DNA of 64,000 nucleotides from Albidovulum denitrificans (GCF_002973535.1 NZ_PVEP01000007.1:104716-168715); one strand, 5' to 3'; shown: positions 1 to 7,392, counted from the first letter of the stretch. Numbers and translations are program-made. Notes: a model not told the origin generated them from the letters alone.

Positions 1-1
1 G

Positions 2-169
2 CGCGACTGGGGCGCGGCGATCCGGGCGGCGGAGGGGTCGGCCTTCCTCAAGGCGGCGCTGGGCGAGGACATGCACCGCACCTTCACGGCGGTGAAGGCG
101 GCAGAGCTTGCGCGCGTGGCCCGCACCATATCCGAGGTCGATTTCGACCTTTACCTTCACACGGTTTGA
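2..169 (+). CDS. Glutamine synthetase family protein, C-terminal end (partial)
   Basis: Only the last 55 codons lie in the window, and the frame is open from base 2 to a TGA at 167-169. The translated tail has an acidic/helical stretch and ends FDLYLHTV. This matches the C-terminus of the glutamine synthetase / gamma-glutamylputrescine synthetase family, whose members end in a very similar YLxTV signature after a long helix. The family ligates ammonia or an amine to glutamate using ATP in the cytoplasm. Too little is visible to say whether this is true GlnA or a PuuA-type paralogue. It is followed by a promoter for the next gene, so the two are probably separate transcription units. Confidence 0.75.
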   Translation, partial: RDWGAAIRAAEGSAFLKAALGEDMHRTFTAVKAAELARVARTISEVDFDLYLHTV

Positions 170-264
170 TCGGCCCGGCAGGGAACCGGCGGAACTTCGC
201 CTCGTCTGGCGGGTAGCGCGCCGCGGTTTCCCGCCGATCCGCTGTTTCGCGGCCCGTTTGGCCC

Positions 265-289
265 GGAACGCGCCCTCTGCCCGGACGTT
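265..289 (+). promoter_or_regulatory. EcfG-type general stress promoter for the PRC-barrel gene
   Basis: GGAAC at 265-269, a 16-base spacer, then CGTT at 286-289. This is the exact consensus recognised by alphaproteobacterial EcfG sigma factors. It lies 56 bases upstream of the start of the PRC-barrel gene at 346. EcfG itself is encoded 5.5 kb downstream. Confidence 0.85.
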
Positions 290-345
290 GGGTCCACGAA
301 GCGCGACACGGCGCTTTTGGAACTGACACACAGGAGATGGCAAAA

Positions 346-1194
346 ATGCGTAAGTTCTTGCTTTCGACCGCGCTTCTTGGCGCGCTTTCGATCCCCGCCC
401 ATGCGCAGGACCTGTTCCTGCCCGCCGCGCAAGAGGGTGACGTGCGGGCCAGCACCTTCATCGGCCAGCGTCTTTACGCCGCCGAGGCGCCCTCGGACAT
501 GACCGAGGCCGACGGCGCACAGACGGACTGGAAGGACGTGGGTGAGGTCAACGACGTTTTCCTGTCGCGTGACGGGACGGTGGACGGCGTTCTCGTCGAC
601 ATCGGCGGCTTCCTCGGCATGGGGGAACATCGGGTTCTGGTCGATATGAGCCAGGTGAAATTCGTCGCGGACGGCTCCACCGAAGACCCGAGCGACTACT
701 TCCTTGTCGTGACGGCGACCGAGGACGCGCTGAAGGCCGCGCCGCAGTATCAGGACGCCGCCGCCCCGGTGGCGGAGACGGCACCTGCGGACGGGACCGA
801 TACCGCCGCAACGCCCGAAACCGCCCCGGTTGACGCCGCGCCCGCCGACGCTGCGGACCCCGCCGCGACAACGGCCGACATGGCGCCGGCCAATGACGGT
901 TTCGTCGCCGCGACGCCGGAACAGATCACGGCGGACGCCCTGACCGGCGCCTCGGTCTATGACGCGAATGACGAGCGTGTGGGCGAGATCGCGGAACTGA
1001 TCCTTGACGCCGATGGCAATGCCCAGCAGGCGGTCGTCGATGTCGGCGGCTTCCTCGGGATCGGGGAAAAGCCCGTCGCGCTGGACATGAGCCAGGTCAA
1101 GATCATGAAGGCCGCCGAATCCGATGAACTTCGGGTCTATGTGGGCGATACGAAAGAGCAGCTTGAGGCGATGCCGACCTACGAAAAGGGCTGA
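346..1194 (+). CDS. Exported protein with two PRC-barrel domains
   Basis: A 282-residue protein with a clear Sec signal peptide (MRKFLLSTALLGALSIPAHAQ). It has two copies of a PRC-barrel-like module, at about residues 30-115 and 190-275. Each copy contains the near-identical strand pattern VDIGGFLGMGEH / VDVGGFLGIGEK followed by DMSQVK. The linker of about 70 residues is rich in Ala, Pro, Asp and Thr. Start choice: an ATG at 337 is only 1 base from AGGAG (332-336), whereas the ATG at 346 has a normal 9-base spacing. PRC-barrel proteins in this group are usually periplasmic stress or photosynthesis-assembly accessories, and the exact role is unknown. The EcfG promoter at 265-289 makes it a predicted general stress regulon member. 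Confidence 0.85.
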   Translation: MRKFLLSTALLGALSIPAHAQDLFLPAAQEGDVRASTFIGQRLYAAEAPSDMTEADGAQTDWKDVGEVNDVFLSRDGTVDGVLVDIGGFLGMGEHRVLVDMSQVKFVADGSTEDPSDYFLVVTATEDALKAAPQYQDAAAPVAETAPADGTDTAATPETAPVDAAPADAADPAATTADMAPANDGFVAATPEQITADALTGASVYDANDERVGEIAELILDADGNAQQAVVDVGGFLGIGEKPVALDMSQVKIMKAAESDELRVYVGDTKEQLEAMPTYEKG

Positions 1195-1212
1195 TCGCCC
1201 AAGGAATGAAGG

Positions 1213-1240
1213 AAAGGCCCGCCGCCGCGCGGGCCTTTTT
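1213..1240 (+). terminator. Rho-independent terminator after the PRC-barrel gene
   Basis: An AAAGGCCCGC / GCGGGCCTTT stem with a CGCC-type loop, followed by a T run. It sits 19 bases after the PRC-barrel stop codon. Confidence 0.85.
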
Positions 1241-1290
1241 CGTGCGTTGGGTGGTGCAACGCAGGGCCAGCGGCCGACCCGCCCGACAGC

Positions 1291-1324
1291 CAAAAGAAAA
1301 CGGCCGCCCAGGGGACGGCCGTTT
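1291..1324 (-). terminator. Rho-independent terminator of the DUF1328 gene
   Basis: The inverted repeat AAACGGCCG (1297-1305) / CGGCCGTTT (1316-1324). Read on the minus strand it is followed by TTTTCTTTT. It lies just downstream of the minus-strand small gene that stops at 1348. Confidence 0.8.
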
Positions 1325-1347
1325 CCGTAATACGTCCACTCTCTACG

Positions 1348-1521
1348 TTACATCGGCGGGCGGCCGCGCACCGCGCGGGCGATCATCGCGATCACGAAAA
1401 GGACGAGGAAGACGAGGAAGAGGATCTTGGCGATCCCCGCCGAGGCGCCGGCGATGCCGCCAAAGCCGAGAAGGCCGGCGATGATCGCGATCACCAGAAA
1501 GGTAAGAGCCCATCCAAGCAT
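1348..1521 (-). CDS. DUF1328 family small membrane protein
   Basis: A 57-residue protein starting [20 protein letters not shown] and ending RAVRGRPPM. It has two hydrophobic segments separated by a Gly/Ala/Ser turn ([12 protein letters not shown]). This pattern is that of the DUF1328/YtjA family of tiny inner-membrane proteins, which are often stress induced and have no known biochemical role. A strong AAGGAGA ribosome binding site lies 5-6 bases before the ATG. An exact EcfG promoter (1567-1591) lies upstream and a terminator (1291-1324) downstream, so it is a complete monocistronic stress gene. It is divergent from the PLDc_N gene. Confidence 0.88.
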   Translation of the reverse strand: MLGWALTFLVIAIIAGLLGFGGIAGASAGIAKILFLVFLVLFVIAMIARAVRGRPPM

Positions 1522-1566
1522 TGCAGTTCTCCTTAGGTCGGGAAGCTGATGTGTCGATGTGGACCC

Positions 1567-1591
1567 AACGCGCCGCCGTTCGGTTGGTTCC
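1567..1591 (-). promoter_or_regulatory. EcfG-type promoter for the DUF1328 gene
   Basis: On the minus strand, GGAAC (1591-1587), 16 bases, CGTT (1570-1567). It is 46 bases upstream of the start at 1521. Confidence 0.85.
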
Positions 1592-1672
1592 CGTGTCGGG
1601 GCAACCCGCTTTGAATGCGTGAACGATCATGCCCATATGGAAAGGAACAGGATTGTCAGGAAAGGAAACGCG

Positions 1673-1864
1673 ATGGAAATGAACATGTTCGGTCTGGGCG
1701 GTATCGGCGGGATACTTCTTCTTGGCCTCGACATCTGGGCGATCATTTCGGTCCTGGGGTCTTCGGCCTCATCCGGGGCCAAGGCGCTTTGGGTCTTGCT
1801 GATCGTCCTTCTGCCGCTTCTGGGCTTCATCATCTGGCTGATTGCCGGGCCGAAGGCGTCCTGA
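1673..1864 (+). CDS. PLDc_N domain small membrane protein
   Basis: A 63-residue protein starting MEMNMFGLGGIGGILLLGL. It has two transmembrane segments and ends FIIWLIAGPKAS. The arrangement, with WAIISVLGS after the first segment and a short Gly/Pro-containing C-terminus, is that of the phospholipase D N-terminal (PLDc_N) domain found alone in many small bacterial membrane proteins. The ATG at 1673 is preceded by AAAGGA at 6-base spacing, so upstream in-frame starts are not needed. I see no exact EcfG promoter directly before it on the plus strand, unlike its neighbours, so its own regulation is unclear. Confidence 0.75.
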   Translation: MEMNMFGLGGIGGILLLGLDIWAIISVLGSSASSGAKALWVLLIVLLPLLGFIIWLIAGPKAS

Positions 1865-1868
1865 GGGC

Positions 1869-1894
1869 GGAACCGGGCGCGCTTCACAGGCGTT
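1869..1894 (+). promoter_or_regulatory. EcfG-type promoter (17-base spacer) for the yqjD/yqjE-like operon
   Basis: GGAAC at 1869-1873, 17 bases, CGTT at 1891-1894. It begins right after the stop of the PLDc_N gene and lies 53 bases before the ATG at 1948. It is the only one of the eight promoters with N17 instead of N16. Confidence 0.82.
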
Positions 1895-1947
1895 TCACCC
1901 GCAATTCCGGCCGGGGGTCGGCCGCGAGAACCCAAGGAGAATGAGCC

Positions 1948-2400
1948 ATGTCCGAGACCACCAGGAAGAAGGCCCATGAGGCCGCCGAAGCGATCCGCGA
2001 AACCGGCCAGTCCGCCGCGCAGGATGTGCGCGACGCGGCAGGGGCCGCCGCGCAATCGGCGCGCGAGACGGCCCGCTCCGCCAGGGAGGCCGCTGGCGAA
2101 GCGGTCGATCACGCCCGCCAGTCCGCCGCAGATCAGGGCGAACGGGTGGCCGCCGCGATGCGCAGCCATGCCGATGAGCTTGAGGCCGACAGCGTCAAGC
2201 GCCGGGTTCTCGATTCCGTCGCGGGCGGGGTCGATACGATTTCGGATCGGGTGCGGGACGGCAATCTCAGCCAGGTGCTGAACGATGCCGAGAACTTCGC
2301 CCGCCGCAACCCGCTTCTGTTCATCGCGGGCGCGGCGCTGGCGGGCTTTGCCATCGCGCGCATGACCCAGTCGCGCGGCCATCGAGATGAGGCGCTTTGA
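1948..2400 (+). CDS. YqjD/ElaB-like (DUF883-type) membrane-anchored helical protein
   Basis: A 150-residue protein. Residues 1-110 are a long amphipathic Ala/Arg/Glu-rich helix with repeated ESAREAA-like heptads. Residues ~115-140 (NPLLFIAGAALAGFAIARM) form a single C-terminal membrane anchor. This matches the DUF883/YqjD-ElaB architecture, whose enterobacterial members sit in the inner membrane and bind ribosomes in stationary phase. The assignment rests on architecture and on the next gene being YqjE-like, not on a decisive motif. The stop codon overlaps the next start (TGATG). Transcription is predicted from the EcfG promoter at 1869-1894. Confidence 0.7.
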   Translation: MSETTRKKAHEAAEAIRETGQSAAQDVRDAAGAAAQSARETARSAREAAGEAVDHARQSAADQGERVAAAMRSHADELEADSVKRRVLDSVAGGVDTISDRVRDGNLSQVLNDAENFARRNPLLFIAGAALAGFAIARMTQSRGHRDEAL

Positions 2401-2801
2401 TGCGGGAACCGGACGGGGGACCATCGGCGATCGGCCTGATCTCGGACACGCTGGCGCGGCTTCTGTCGATCCTGCGCGGAGAGATCGCGCTGGCCAAGGC
2501 GGAGATGCGCGAAAGCGTGTCGGGCATCGGGCAGGCCGTCGCGCTGATCGCGGTGGCGGCGGTCATCGCGGTGGTCGGGCTGAACCTTCTGGCCGGGGCG
2601 CTGGTCTTGGCCCTTGTCGCCGCCGGGCTGCCGCAGGGGGCCGCCGCGCTGGTCGTCGGGTTGGCCCTTGTCGGGCTGGCCGCGATCCTCTTCTTCATTG
2701 CCCGCGCGCGGCTTCAGGCCGCAAGTCAGGCGCCCAGACGCATGGCGTCGAGCCTGCGCAAGGATGCCGCTGCCGTCACGGGGGAAAAGCACGATGTCTG
2801 A
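2400..2801 (+). CDS. Phage-holin-family (YqjE / DUF1469-like) membrane protein
   Basis: A 133-residue protein. An N-terminal amphipathic region (IGLISDTLARLLSILRGEIALAKAE, read in parts) precedes two adjacent hydrophobic helices at about residues 45-70 and 75-100 and a short basic tail. The DTLARL...EIALAKAEM pattern followed by a two-helix hairpin is typical of the holin superfamily III / YqjE family. In free-living bacteria these are housekeeping stress proteins, not phage lysis proteins. The ATG at 2400 overlaps the upstream stop. A TTG at 2397 is in frame but less likely. The 3' end overlaps the next gene by 8 bases, indicating one operon. Confidence 0.75.
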   Translation: MREPDGGPSAIGLISDTLARLLSILRGEIALAKAEMRESVSGIGQAVALIAVAAVIAVVGLNLLAGALVLALVAAGLPQGAAALVVGLALVGLAAILFFIARARLQAASQAPRRMASSLRKDAAAVTGEKHDV

Positions 2802-3549
2802 CGACATGAGAACCATCGAGGAAATCGAAGCCGATCTGGAGCGTGACCGCACGGCGCTGAACGACAACTTCTCTGCCCTTCAGGAGAGGTTGAGCCTGAA
2901 GGGCGTCGCGCAAGAGGCGCTGGGGCTTTTCGGTGGCGCGGGGGCGGGGAAGGTGTCCAGTGCGGCCCTTTCGGGGACGCCGATCGCCGCGCTGGCGATC
3001 GGGGCAGGTCTGGGATGGCTCGCCTCGGGCAAGGGGAAGGGCGGGTCCGGGTCCTCGACCACCGCGGCCACCCTTGCGGCCGCGACGGCGGCGCAGGTCA
3101 TTTCGGCGATGGAGCCGGAGGATATCCGCGCCGTCGCGAAAGAGATCGACCAGATCTACCGGACCGGCGCGGCGCGTCTGAAATCGCTTCAGGCCGAGAT
3201 GCGCGGCAAGGCCGAAGGGGCGGCGGGTGCCTTGCGCGACGGCGCCGATCAGGCACGCGGTTACGCGGCCGACAAGGCGCGCATCCTGGCCGATGTCGCG
3301 GCCGAGGCGAAGGCGCGGCTGGAAAGCGGGCTGGACGGTTTGTCCGATGAGGCCGCCGCCGCGGTCATCGCCGCGCGCGAACAGGCCTATCAGGCCCGCC
3401 GCGCCGCCAGCCGCAAGGCGGGCGAGGCCTATGACGAGATCGCCGCGATGGTCGATAAGGCACCGATTGCGACCGGCGTCGCGGCCTTTGCCGCCGGGGC
3501 GCTGATCGCCGTCGCGCTCAGCGCCTTTGGCGAGGGCGGCCGCCGCTGA
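2794..3549 (+). CDS. DUF3618 domain-containing protein
   Basis: A 251-residue protein starting MSDDMRTIEEIEADLERDR. The N-terminal IEADLERDRTALNDNFSAL segment is the signature of DUF3618, a short helical domain found in alphaproteobacterial and actinobacterial envelope-associated stress proteins. A Gly/Ala-rich hydrophobic stretch follows (residues ~65-85), then a long Ala/Arg-rich coiled-coil-like region, and a C-terminal hydrophobic segment (ATGVAAFAAGALIAVALSAF) that probably anchors it in the membrane. The ATG at 2794 follows GGGGAAAAG and lies inside the previous gene, so this is the third gene of the EcfG-driven operon. The enterobacterial parallel is yqjD-yqjE-yqjK. Confidence 0.75.
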   Translation: MSDDMRTIEEIEADLERDRTALNDNFSALQERLSLKGVAQEALGLFGGAGAGKVSSAALSGTPIAALAIGAGLGWLASGKGKGGSGSSTTAATLAAATAAQVISAMEPEDIRAVAKEIDQIYRTGAARLKSLQAEMRGKAEGAAGALRDGADQARGYAADKARILADVAAEAKARLESGLDGLSDEAAAAVIAAREQAYQARRAASRKAGEAYDEIAAMVDKAPIATGVAAFAAGALIAVALSAFGEGGRR

Positions 3550-3573
3550 TCGCGCCCGGCTTTCGCCGCACAA

Positions 3574-3607
3574 GAAAACGGCCGCGCCCGAAAGCGCGGC
3601 CGTTCCT
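3574..3607. terminator. Bidirectional Rho-independent terminator
   Basis: A long stem, AACGGCCGCGC / GCGCGGCCGTT, with a short GAAA-type loop. It has A-rich flank on the left and TTCCTT on the right. It separates the convergent DUF3618 and csbD genes and can serve both. Confidence 0.8.
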
Positions 3608-3627
3608 TCATGCCCCGACCCGCCGGG

Positions 3628-3825
3628 TCAGACCTTGTCGGACCAGGAGTCGAGTTCCTTCTCCGCCTGTTCCTTGGCATAGCCGTATTTGCGCTGAAGC
3701 ATGCCGACCATCTGGTCGCGTTTGCCCGCGATCTGGTCAAGCTCATCATCGGTAAGCTCGCCCCACTTCTCCTTGATGTGGCCCTTCATCTCGGTCCAGC
3801 GGCCTTCGATTTGATCCCAGTTCAT
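3628..3825 (-). CDS. CsbD family stress protein
   Basis: A 65-residue soluble acidic/basic helical protein starting MNWDQIEGRWTEMKG and containing KEKWGELTDDELDQIAGKR. This is the diagnostic CsbD-family pattern (WxxxxGxWxxxKGxxKExWGxLTDDD). CsbD proteins are small general stress proteins of unknown mechanism, under sigma B control in Bacillus and RpoS or EcfG control in proteobacteria. AGGAAAGGAAAG lies just upstream of the ATG at 3825; longer in-frame extensions are not supported. The EcfG promoter at 3860-3884 gives a 5' untranslated region of about 30 bases. Confidence 0.92.
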   Translation of the reverse strand: MNWDQIEGRWTEMKGHIKEKWGELTDDELDQIAGKRDQMVGMLQRKYGYAKEQAEKELDSWSDKV

Positions 3826-3859
3826 GGTCTTTCCTTTCCTCAGGGGATTGTACGGAAAA

Positions 3860-3884
3860 AACGCCCGACGGGGTCGAAAGTTCC
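3860..3884 (-). promoter_or_regulatory. EcfG-type promoter for csbD
   Basis: On the minus strand, GGAAC (3884-3880), 16 bases, CGTT (3863-3860). It is 35 bases from the csbD start codon. Confidence 0.87.
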
Positions 3885-3952
3885 TTGAAACAAAGGGGTA
3901 TTGTGGCGGGCAGGGCAACAAAGCGCCGATGCTGTCCAAGGGGAAGGCGGCG

Positions 3953-5734
3953 CTATTCCGCCGCCTCTTCACCGGCCTCGCGCCCGCGCCGTTCCTCGCC
4001 CTCGGCAAGGGTGCGCAGGGGGAAACGCACGGCAAGACCATAGCTGCCGTTCTGGTGGTGGCGTTCGATCGTGCCGTTCAACTGGCGCACGAAAGCGTCG
4101 ATAAGCTGCGTGCCAAGCCCGGTCCCCTCGGCCCCGTCCCCACCGTTATCCCCCGGCCCGGCGGAAGAGTTCCGAACCCCAAGTTCCACAAAGCCCGGCC
4201 CGGCATGGCGCAGGCTGATCGACAGGTCCGACTGCGCCCGTTCCGCGCCGGGGCGGCCGTATTTCAGCGCATTGGTGATCGCCTCGGTCATCAAAAGCGC
4301 CAATGGGACCGCCTGATCCGGTGTCAGGTGAACCTCATCGAAGCTTTCCTTCACGTCAAAGCGGCGTTCCGGCCCGGCGGCCAGCTTCACGACCTGGCGG
4401 ACGATCTCGGGGAACAACTCATTGGCGCGGATGTCGGCCTCACCCGTGGTCTGGTAAAGCCCCTTGTGGATCGTTGCCAGGCTGATGACCCGCTCTTGCA
4501 AACCACGCATCAGCGATTTCGCCTCGCTCGACTGGGTCTTGCGCATCTGCATGCTCATGATAGAGGCGATGAGTTGCAGGTTATTCTTCACCCGGTGATG
4601 AACCTCGCGCAGCAGCACCTCTTTCTGATGCAGCGAATCCTCAAGCTCTGCCTCGTCATGCAGAATAGTGTCGGTCATCTGCTCGAACGCCTCGGCCACT
4701 TCGCGGATCTCGCGCGGGGCGTGGCGCATATCGAGCTTTTCGACCCTGCGACGGCCGTCGGAAAAGCCGGTGATCGCACGGCGCAGGCGGCGGATATGGG
4801 TCGTCACAAGGTTTTCGGCGGCCAGCCAGGCGGCGATCAGGCAGGCCGCCCACATCAGCAGTGGAAAGACCACGGCGGGAAGGTTGCGGAAGATCGACAG
4901 CGTCGTCGGCGTCGTGGGCCAGCTTCCCAGAGCAAAAAGATCGGCATCGGCGAACTTCATCACCGCGAAGGAGCGTTCGGTGCCGGAGGTGTCATCGCCG
5001 GTGAAGGTGAAGGCGTCGCCTGTGGTCAGGGAGACGAGCGAGCGGTTGGCGGGCAGAAGTGCCGTCGCCTCGCCCGATTGCCGGTTGGCCGACAGGATGC
5101 GCCCGTTGGTGTCGAAAAGGATCAGCGCGAAATTGTCTTTGTGCGCGGCCATCGTCGCGGCAGCGGCCCTGAGCCGTGTATGGGGCATGTTGATAAGCGT
5201 GAAGCCCACCGGGCGGCCATCGGCGGCGAAGGCCGGGTGAACGGCGGCCAGCCCCGCCGCGTCCTCGGGGTCGTTGACCTCGGTCCGGGTCGGGATCAGC
5301 GGCAGGTCCAAAGACGCGATGCGGCCCGCGTCCACCGGCGGCACCATGCCCCGGTCCGAAGCGCACAGGACACGCCCGTCCAGCGCGAGAAAGGCGGCGT
5401 AGGAATAGATGTCGGAACTGCCGACCGCTTTCGCCATGACGCTGTCGCACCCGGCGGGATCGGAGGTCGCGGCCGGGACAAGGATCGGCGCGACGGAGGC
5501 CAGCGCCTCGGCCGCGCCCTGTCCCTGCCGGATCAGCCGCAGTTCCGGCTGCGTCGCGCGCAGGGTTTCGCCCACCAGCGCCGCTTCGGACCGCGCCCGC
5601 GCCTCGGTCATCAGCGAACGTGCCTGAAGCACCGCCAGAAGGCCCACGGGCAAAAGGGCCATCGATAGGACGAAGCCCAGCCGAAAGCCCAGCATGTCCG
5701 TGAACCTGCGACGGAACGGGCCGCGCGGGGTCAT
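3953..5734 (-). CDS. Membrane HisKA_2 sensor histidine kinase of the general stress response (PhyK-like)
   Basis: A 593-residue kinase. A membrane segment at about 16-37, an extracytoplasmic sensor region at ~40-285, a second membrane segment at ~286-305 and a HAMP-like linker are followed by a HisKA_2 box (EVHHRVKNNLQL, probable phosphoacceptor His380). The ATP-binding domain has the N-box LMTEAITNALKYG (~481-493) and a GTGLGTQLI G-box (~537-545). The C-terminal tail is Glu/Arg rich. Kinases of this HWE/HisKA_2 class phosphorylate PhyR, which then captures NepR and frees EcfG. It is the third gene of the nepR-ecfG-kinase operon (ATGA overlap with ecfG), so it is predicted to be self-amplified by the stress response. 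The sensed signal cannot be read from the sequence. Confidence 0.9.
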   Translation of the reverse strand: MTPRGPFRRRFTDMLGFRLGFVLSMALLPVGLLAVLQARSLMTEARARSEAALVGETLRATQPELRLIRQGQGAAEALASVAPILVPAATSDPAGCDSVMAKAVGSSDIYSYAAFLALDGRVLCASDRGMVPPVDAGRIASLDLPLIPTRTEVNDPEDAAGLAAVHPAFAADGRPVGFTLINMPHTRLRAAAATMAAHKDNFALILFDTNGRILSANRQSGEATALLPANRSLVSLTTGDAFTFTGDDTSGTERSFAVMKFADADLFALGSWPTTPTTLSIFRNLPAVVFPLLMWAACLIAAWLAAENLVTTHIRRLRRAITGFSDGRRRVEKLDMRHAPREIREVAEAFEQMTDTILHDEAELEDSLHQKEVLLREVHHRVKNNLQLIASIMSMQMRKTQSSEAKSLMRGLQERVISLATIHKGLYQTTGEADIRANELFPEIVRQVVKLAAGPERRFDVKESFDEVHLTPDQAVPLALLMTEAITNALKYGRPGAERAQSDLSISLRHAGPGFVELGVRNSSAGPGDNGGDGAEGTGLGTQLIDAFVRQLNGTIERHHQNGSYGLAVRFPLRTLAEGEERRGREAGEEAAE

Positions 5735-6306
5735 GCCGCCTGTGTTCTGGACCGGCTGAGGACAGCGCCGGCGGCGCCGTCCACGCCGGAGAACATCCCT
5801 TCCCCGTCCTTGAGGTCCAGAAGCTCACAAAGCTTCTGGCGGGCGCGGTTGGCCCGGCTTTTCACCGTCCCGACCGCGACGCCGGTCATCTCTGCCGCCT
5901 CCTCGTAGGAAAAGCCCGAGGCGCCGACAAGGATCAGAACCTCGCGCTGTTCCGGCGTCAGCTTGTCGAACGCCGTCTGAAAGTCGGAAAACGCCAGACG
6001 GCCGTCATGCGCGGGCTTTTCGTAAAGCCCGGCGGTGTGGATGCCGTCGGGGTCCGGGACCTCGCGCTTGGTCTTGCGCTTGGCGGAAAAGAACGTGTTG
6101 CGCAGGATCGTGAACAGCCAGGCGCGCAGGTTCGATCCGGGGGTGAACTTGTCGAAATTGCTCCACGCCTTGACGATGGTGTCCTGCACCAGATCATCGG
6201 CCTGCGTCGCGTCGCGCGTCAGGCTGATGGCGAAGGCGCGCAGCGCCGGAAGGTGATCCGGCAGCTCTTCCCGCGGATCGGGGGGAGGGGCGTCGGCACC
6301 GCTCAC
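5731..6306 (-). CDS. ecfG: EcfG general stress response sigma factor
   Basis: A 191-residue ECF sigma factor. Region 2 is at about 16-80 (AFAISLTRDATQADDLVQDT; AWSNFDKFTPGSNLRAWLFT) and region 4 at about 110-165 (LTPEQREVLILVGASGFSY, EMTGVAVGTVKSRANRAR). The FxPGSNLRAWLFTILRN motif and the position between nepR and a HisKA_2 kinase identify the EcfG group. It directs RNA polymerase to GGAAC-N16/17-CGTT promoters and is held inactive by NepR until PhyR~P titrates NepR away. The start is GTG at 6306, overlapping the nepR stop (GTGA); the stop overlaps the kinase start (ATGA). The C-terminus extends about 20 residues past region 4. Confidence 0.95.
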   Translation of the reverse strand: MSGADAPPPDPREELPDHLPALRAFAISLTRDATQADDLVQDTIVKAWSNFDKFTPGSNLRAWLFTILRNTFFSAKRKTKREVPDPDGIHTAGLYEKPAHDGRLAFSDFQTAFDKLTPEQREVLILVGASGFSYEEAAEMTGVAVGTVKSRANRARQKLCELLDLKDGEGMFSGVDGAAGAVLSRSRTQAA

Positions 6307-6467
6307 TTGCTGCTCTCCTTCTGGCGCAATTCGTCAAGAAGGGCCTGAAAACGGTCGGGGACCGTTTCGTCCAGCGCCTCGCGGTAAACCCTCTGGAGGT
6401 TTTCGTTGATCGCTGCCTCAAGCGGCGACACCTTGTTCGATTGATCTTTTTCGCCCGTCATCATCAT
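6303..6467 (-). CDS. nepR: NepR anti-sigma factor
   Basis: A short protein of 52-54 residues with the core AAINENLQRVYREALDETVPDRFQALLDELRQ. This is the NepR family signature: two helices, with INENLxRVY in the first and VPDRFxxLLxxL in the second. NepR binds EcfG in unstressed cells and is sequestered by the sigma-like domain of PhyR when PhyR is phosphorylated. Three consecutive ATG codons (6467, 6464, 6461) could start it, and no strong Shine-Dalgarno distinguishes them; the longest is given. The stop overlaps ecfG by 4 bases, so the two are translationally coupled. Predicted transcription is from the minus-strand EcfG promoter at 6522-6546. Confidence 0.93.
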   Translation of the reverse strand: MMMTGEKDQSNKVSPLEAAINENLQRVYREALDETVPDRFQALLDELRQKESSK

Positions 6468-6514
6468 CACCGCTGTGCCATCGTATTCGTTCTACTAAAT
6501 TTTTCCCCCAGTGC

Positions 6515-6539
6515 GGAACCAAACGCCCGGATTGGCGTT
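6515..6539 (+). promoter_or_regulatory. EcfG-type promoter for phyR
   Basis: GGAAC 6515-6519, 16 bases, CGTT 6536-6539. The start codon of phyR is 36 bases downstream. It interleaves with the oppositely oriented promoter at 6522-6546. Confidence 0.88.
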
Positions 6540-6546
6540 GGGTTCC
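6522..6546 (-). promoter_or_regulatory. EcfG-type promoter for nepR-ecfG-kinase
   Basis: On the minus strand, GGAAC (6546-6542), 16 bases, CGTT (6525-6522). It shares most of its bases with the phyR promoter, so polymerase can probably occupy only one direction at a time. Confidence 0.88.
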
Positions 6547-6574
6547 ATAAAAATTGCATGCAAGAGGGAAAAAG

Positions 6575-7384
6575 ATGGCGAACGCCGGGGCCTCCGACAA
6601 AGTTGACAATATCGCGGCCAACCTGCCGTACCTGCGCCGCTACGCGCGCGCGCTGACCGGAAGCCAGCAGACCGGCGACACCTACGCCGCCGCGACGCTT
6701 GAGGCGATCCTGGCCGATCCCGGCACGCTCGACGCCGGGCTGAAGCCGAAAGCGGCGCTGTTTCGCGCCTTCCACAAGGTGTGGAGTTCCGCCGGTGCGC
6801 CGCTTGGCGAACCCGACACGCGGCTGTCGGGCCGGGCGCAGGACCACATGGCCTCTCTTACCCCCAACACGCGCGAGGCGCTTTTGTTGCATGCGATCGA
6901 GGAATTCGGTTTCGACGAGATCGGCACCGTGATGGAGATCGGCGCGGATGAGGCGGCAGAGCTTGTGTCCATCGCGCGGCGCGAGATGGCCCATTCCATC
7001 GCCGGGTCGATCCTTGTGATCGAGGATGAGGCGATCATCGCCATGGACATCGAAACCATCGTGACCGAGATGGGCCACCGCGTGACCGGCATCGCGCCGA
7101 CCCGCCGCGCGGCGGTGGAGCTTGCCGCGCAGGAAAAGCCGGATCTGATCCTGGCCGACATCCAGCTGGCCGACAATTCGTCCGGCATCGACGCGGTCAA
7201 CGACATCCTGGCGCAGTTCGACGATATTCCGGTGATCTTCGTGACGGCCTTCCCCGAACGCCTGCTGACCGGCAAGCGCCCGGAACCGGCCTTCCTGATC
7301 ACCAAGCCCTATGTCGAGGATCAGGTCCGTTCCGCCGTCAGCCAGGCGATGTTCTTCGCCTCGACCGAGACGCTCGCGGCCTGA
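6575..7384 (+). CDS. phyR: PhyR anti-anti-sigma response regulator
   Basis: A 269-residue protein. Residues ~10-140 form an ECF-sigma-like domain (PYLRRYARALTGSQQTGDTY; LTPNTREALLLHAIEEFGF) that mimics EcfG. Residues ~147-262 form a receiver domain (ILVIEDEAIIAMDIE; phosphoacceptor Asp195 in ILADIQLAD; Thr in FVTAFPE; Lys in LITKPY). On phosphorylation the sigma-like domain binds NepR. The ATG at 6575 follows AGAGGGAAAA; the TTG at 6554 upstream is unlikely. The gene is divergent from nepR-ecfG-kinase and both directions have exact EcfG promoters, which predicts positive feedback on the whole switch. Confidence 0.96.
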   Translation: MANAGASDKVDNIAANLPYLRRYARALTGSQQTGDTYAAATLEAILADPGTLDAGLKPKAALFRAFHKVWSSAGAPLGEPDTRLSGRAQDHMASLTPNTREALLLHAIEEFGFDEIGTVMEIGADEAAELVSIARREMAHSIAGSILVIEDEAIIAMDIETIVTEMGHRVTGIAPTRRAAVELAAQEKPDLILADIQLADNSSGIDAVNDILAQFDDIPVIFVTAFPERLLTGKRPEPAFLITKPYVEDQVRSAVSQAMFFASTETLAA

Positions 7385-7392
7385 AGAGGGCG

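Noticed and set aside
2400..2801. Phage holin or prophage remnant
   Set aside because: The holin-family label reflects a two-helix membrane fold; no phage genes are nearby and the operon context is a stress locus.
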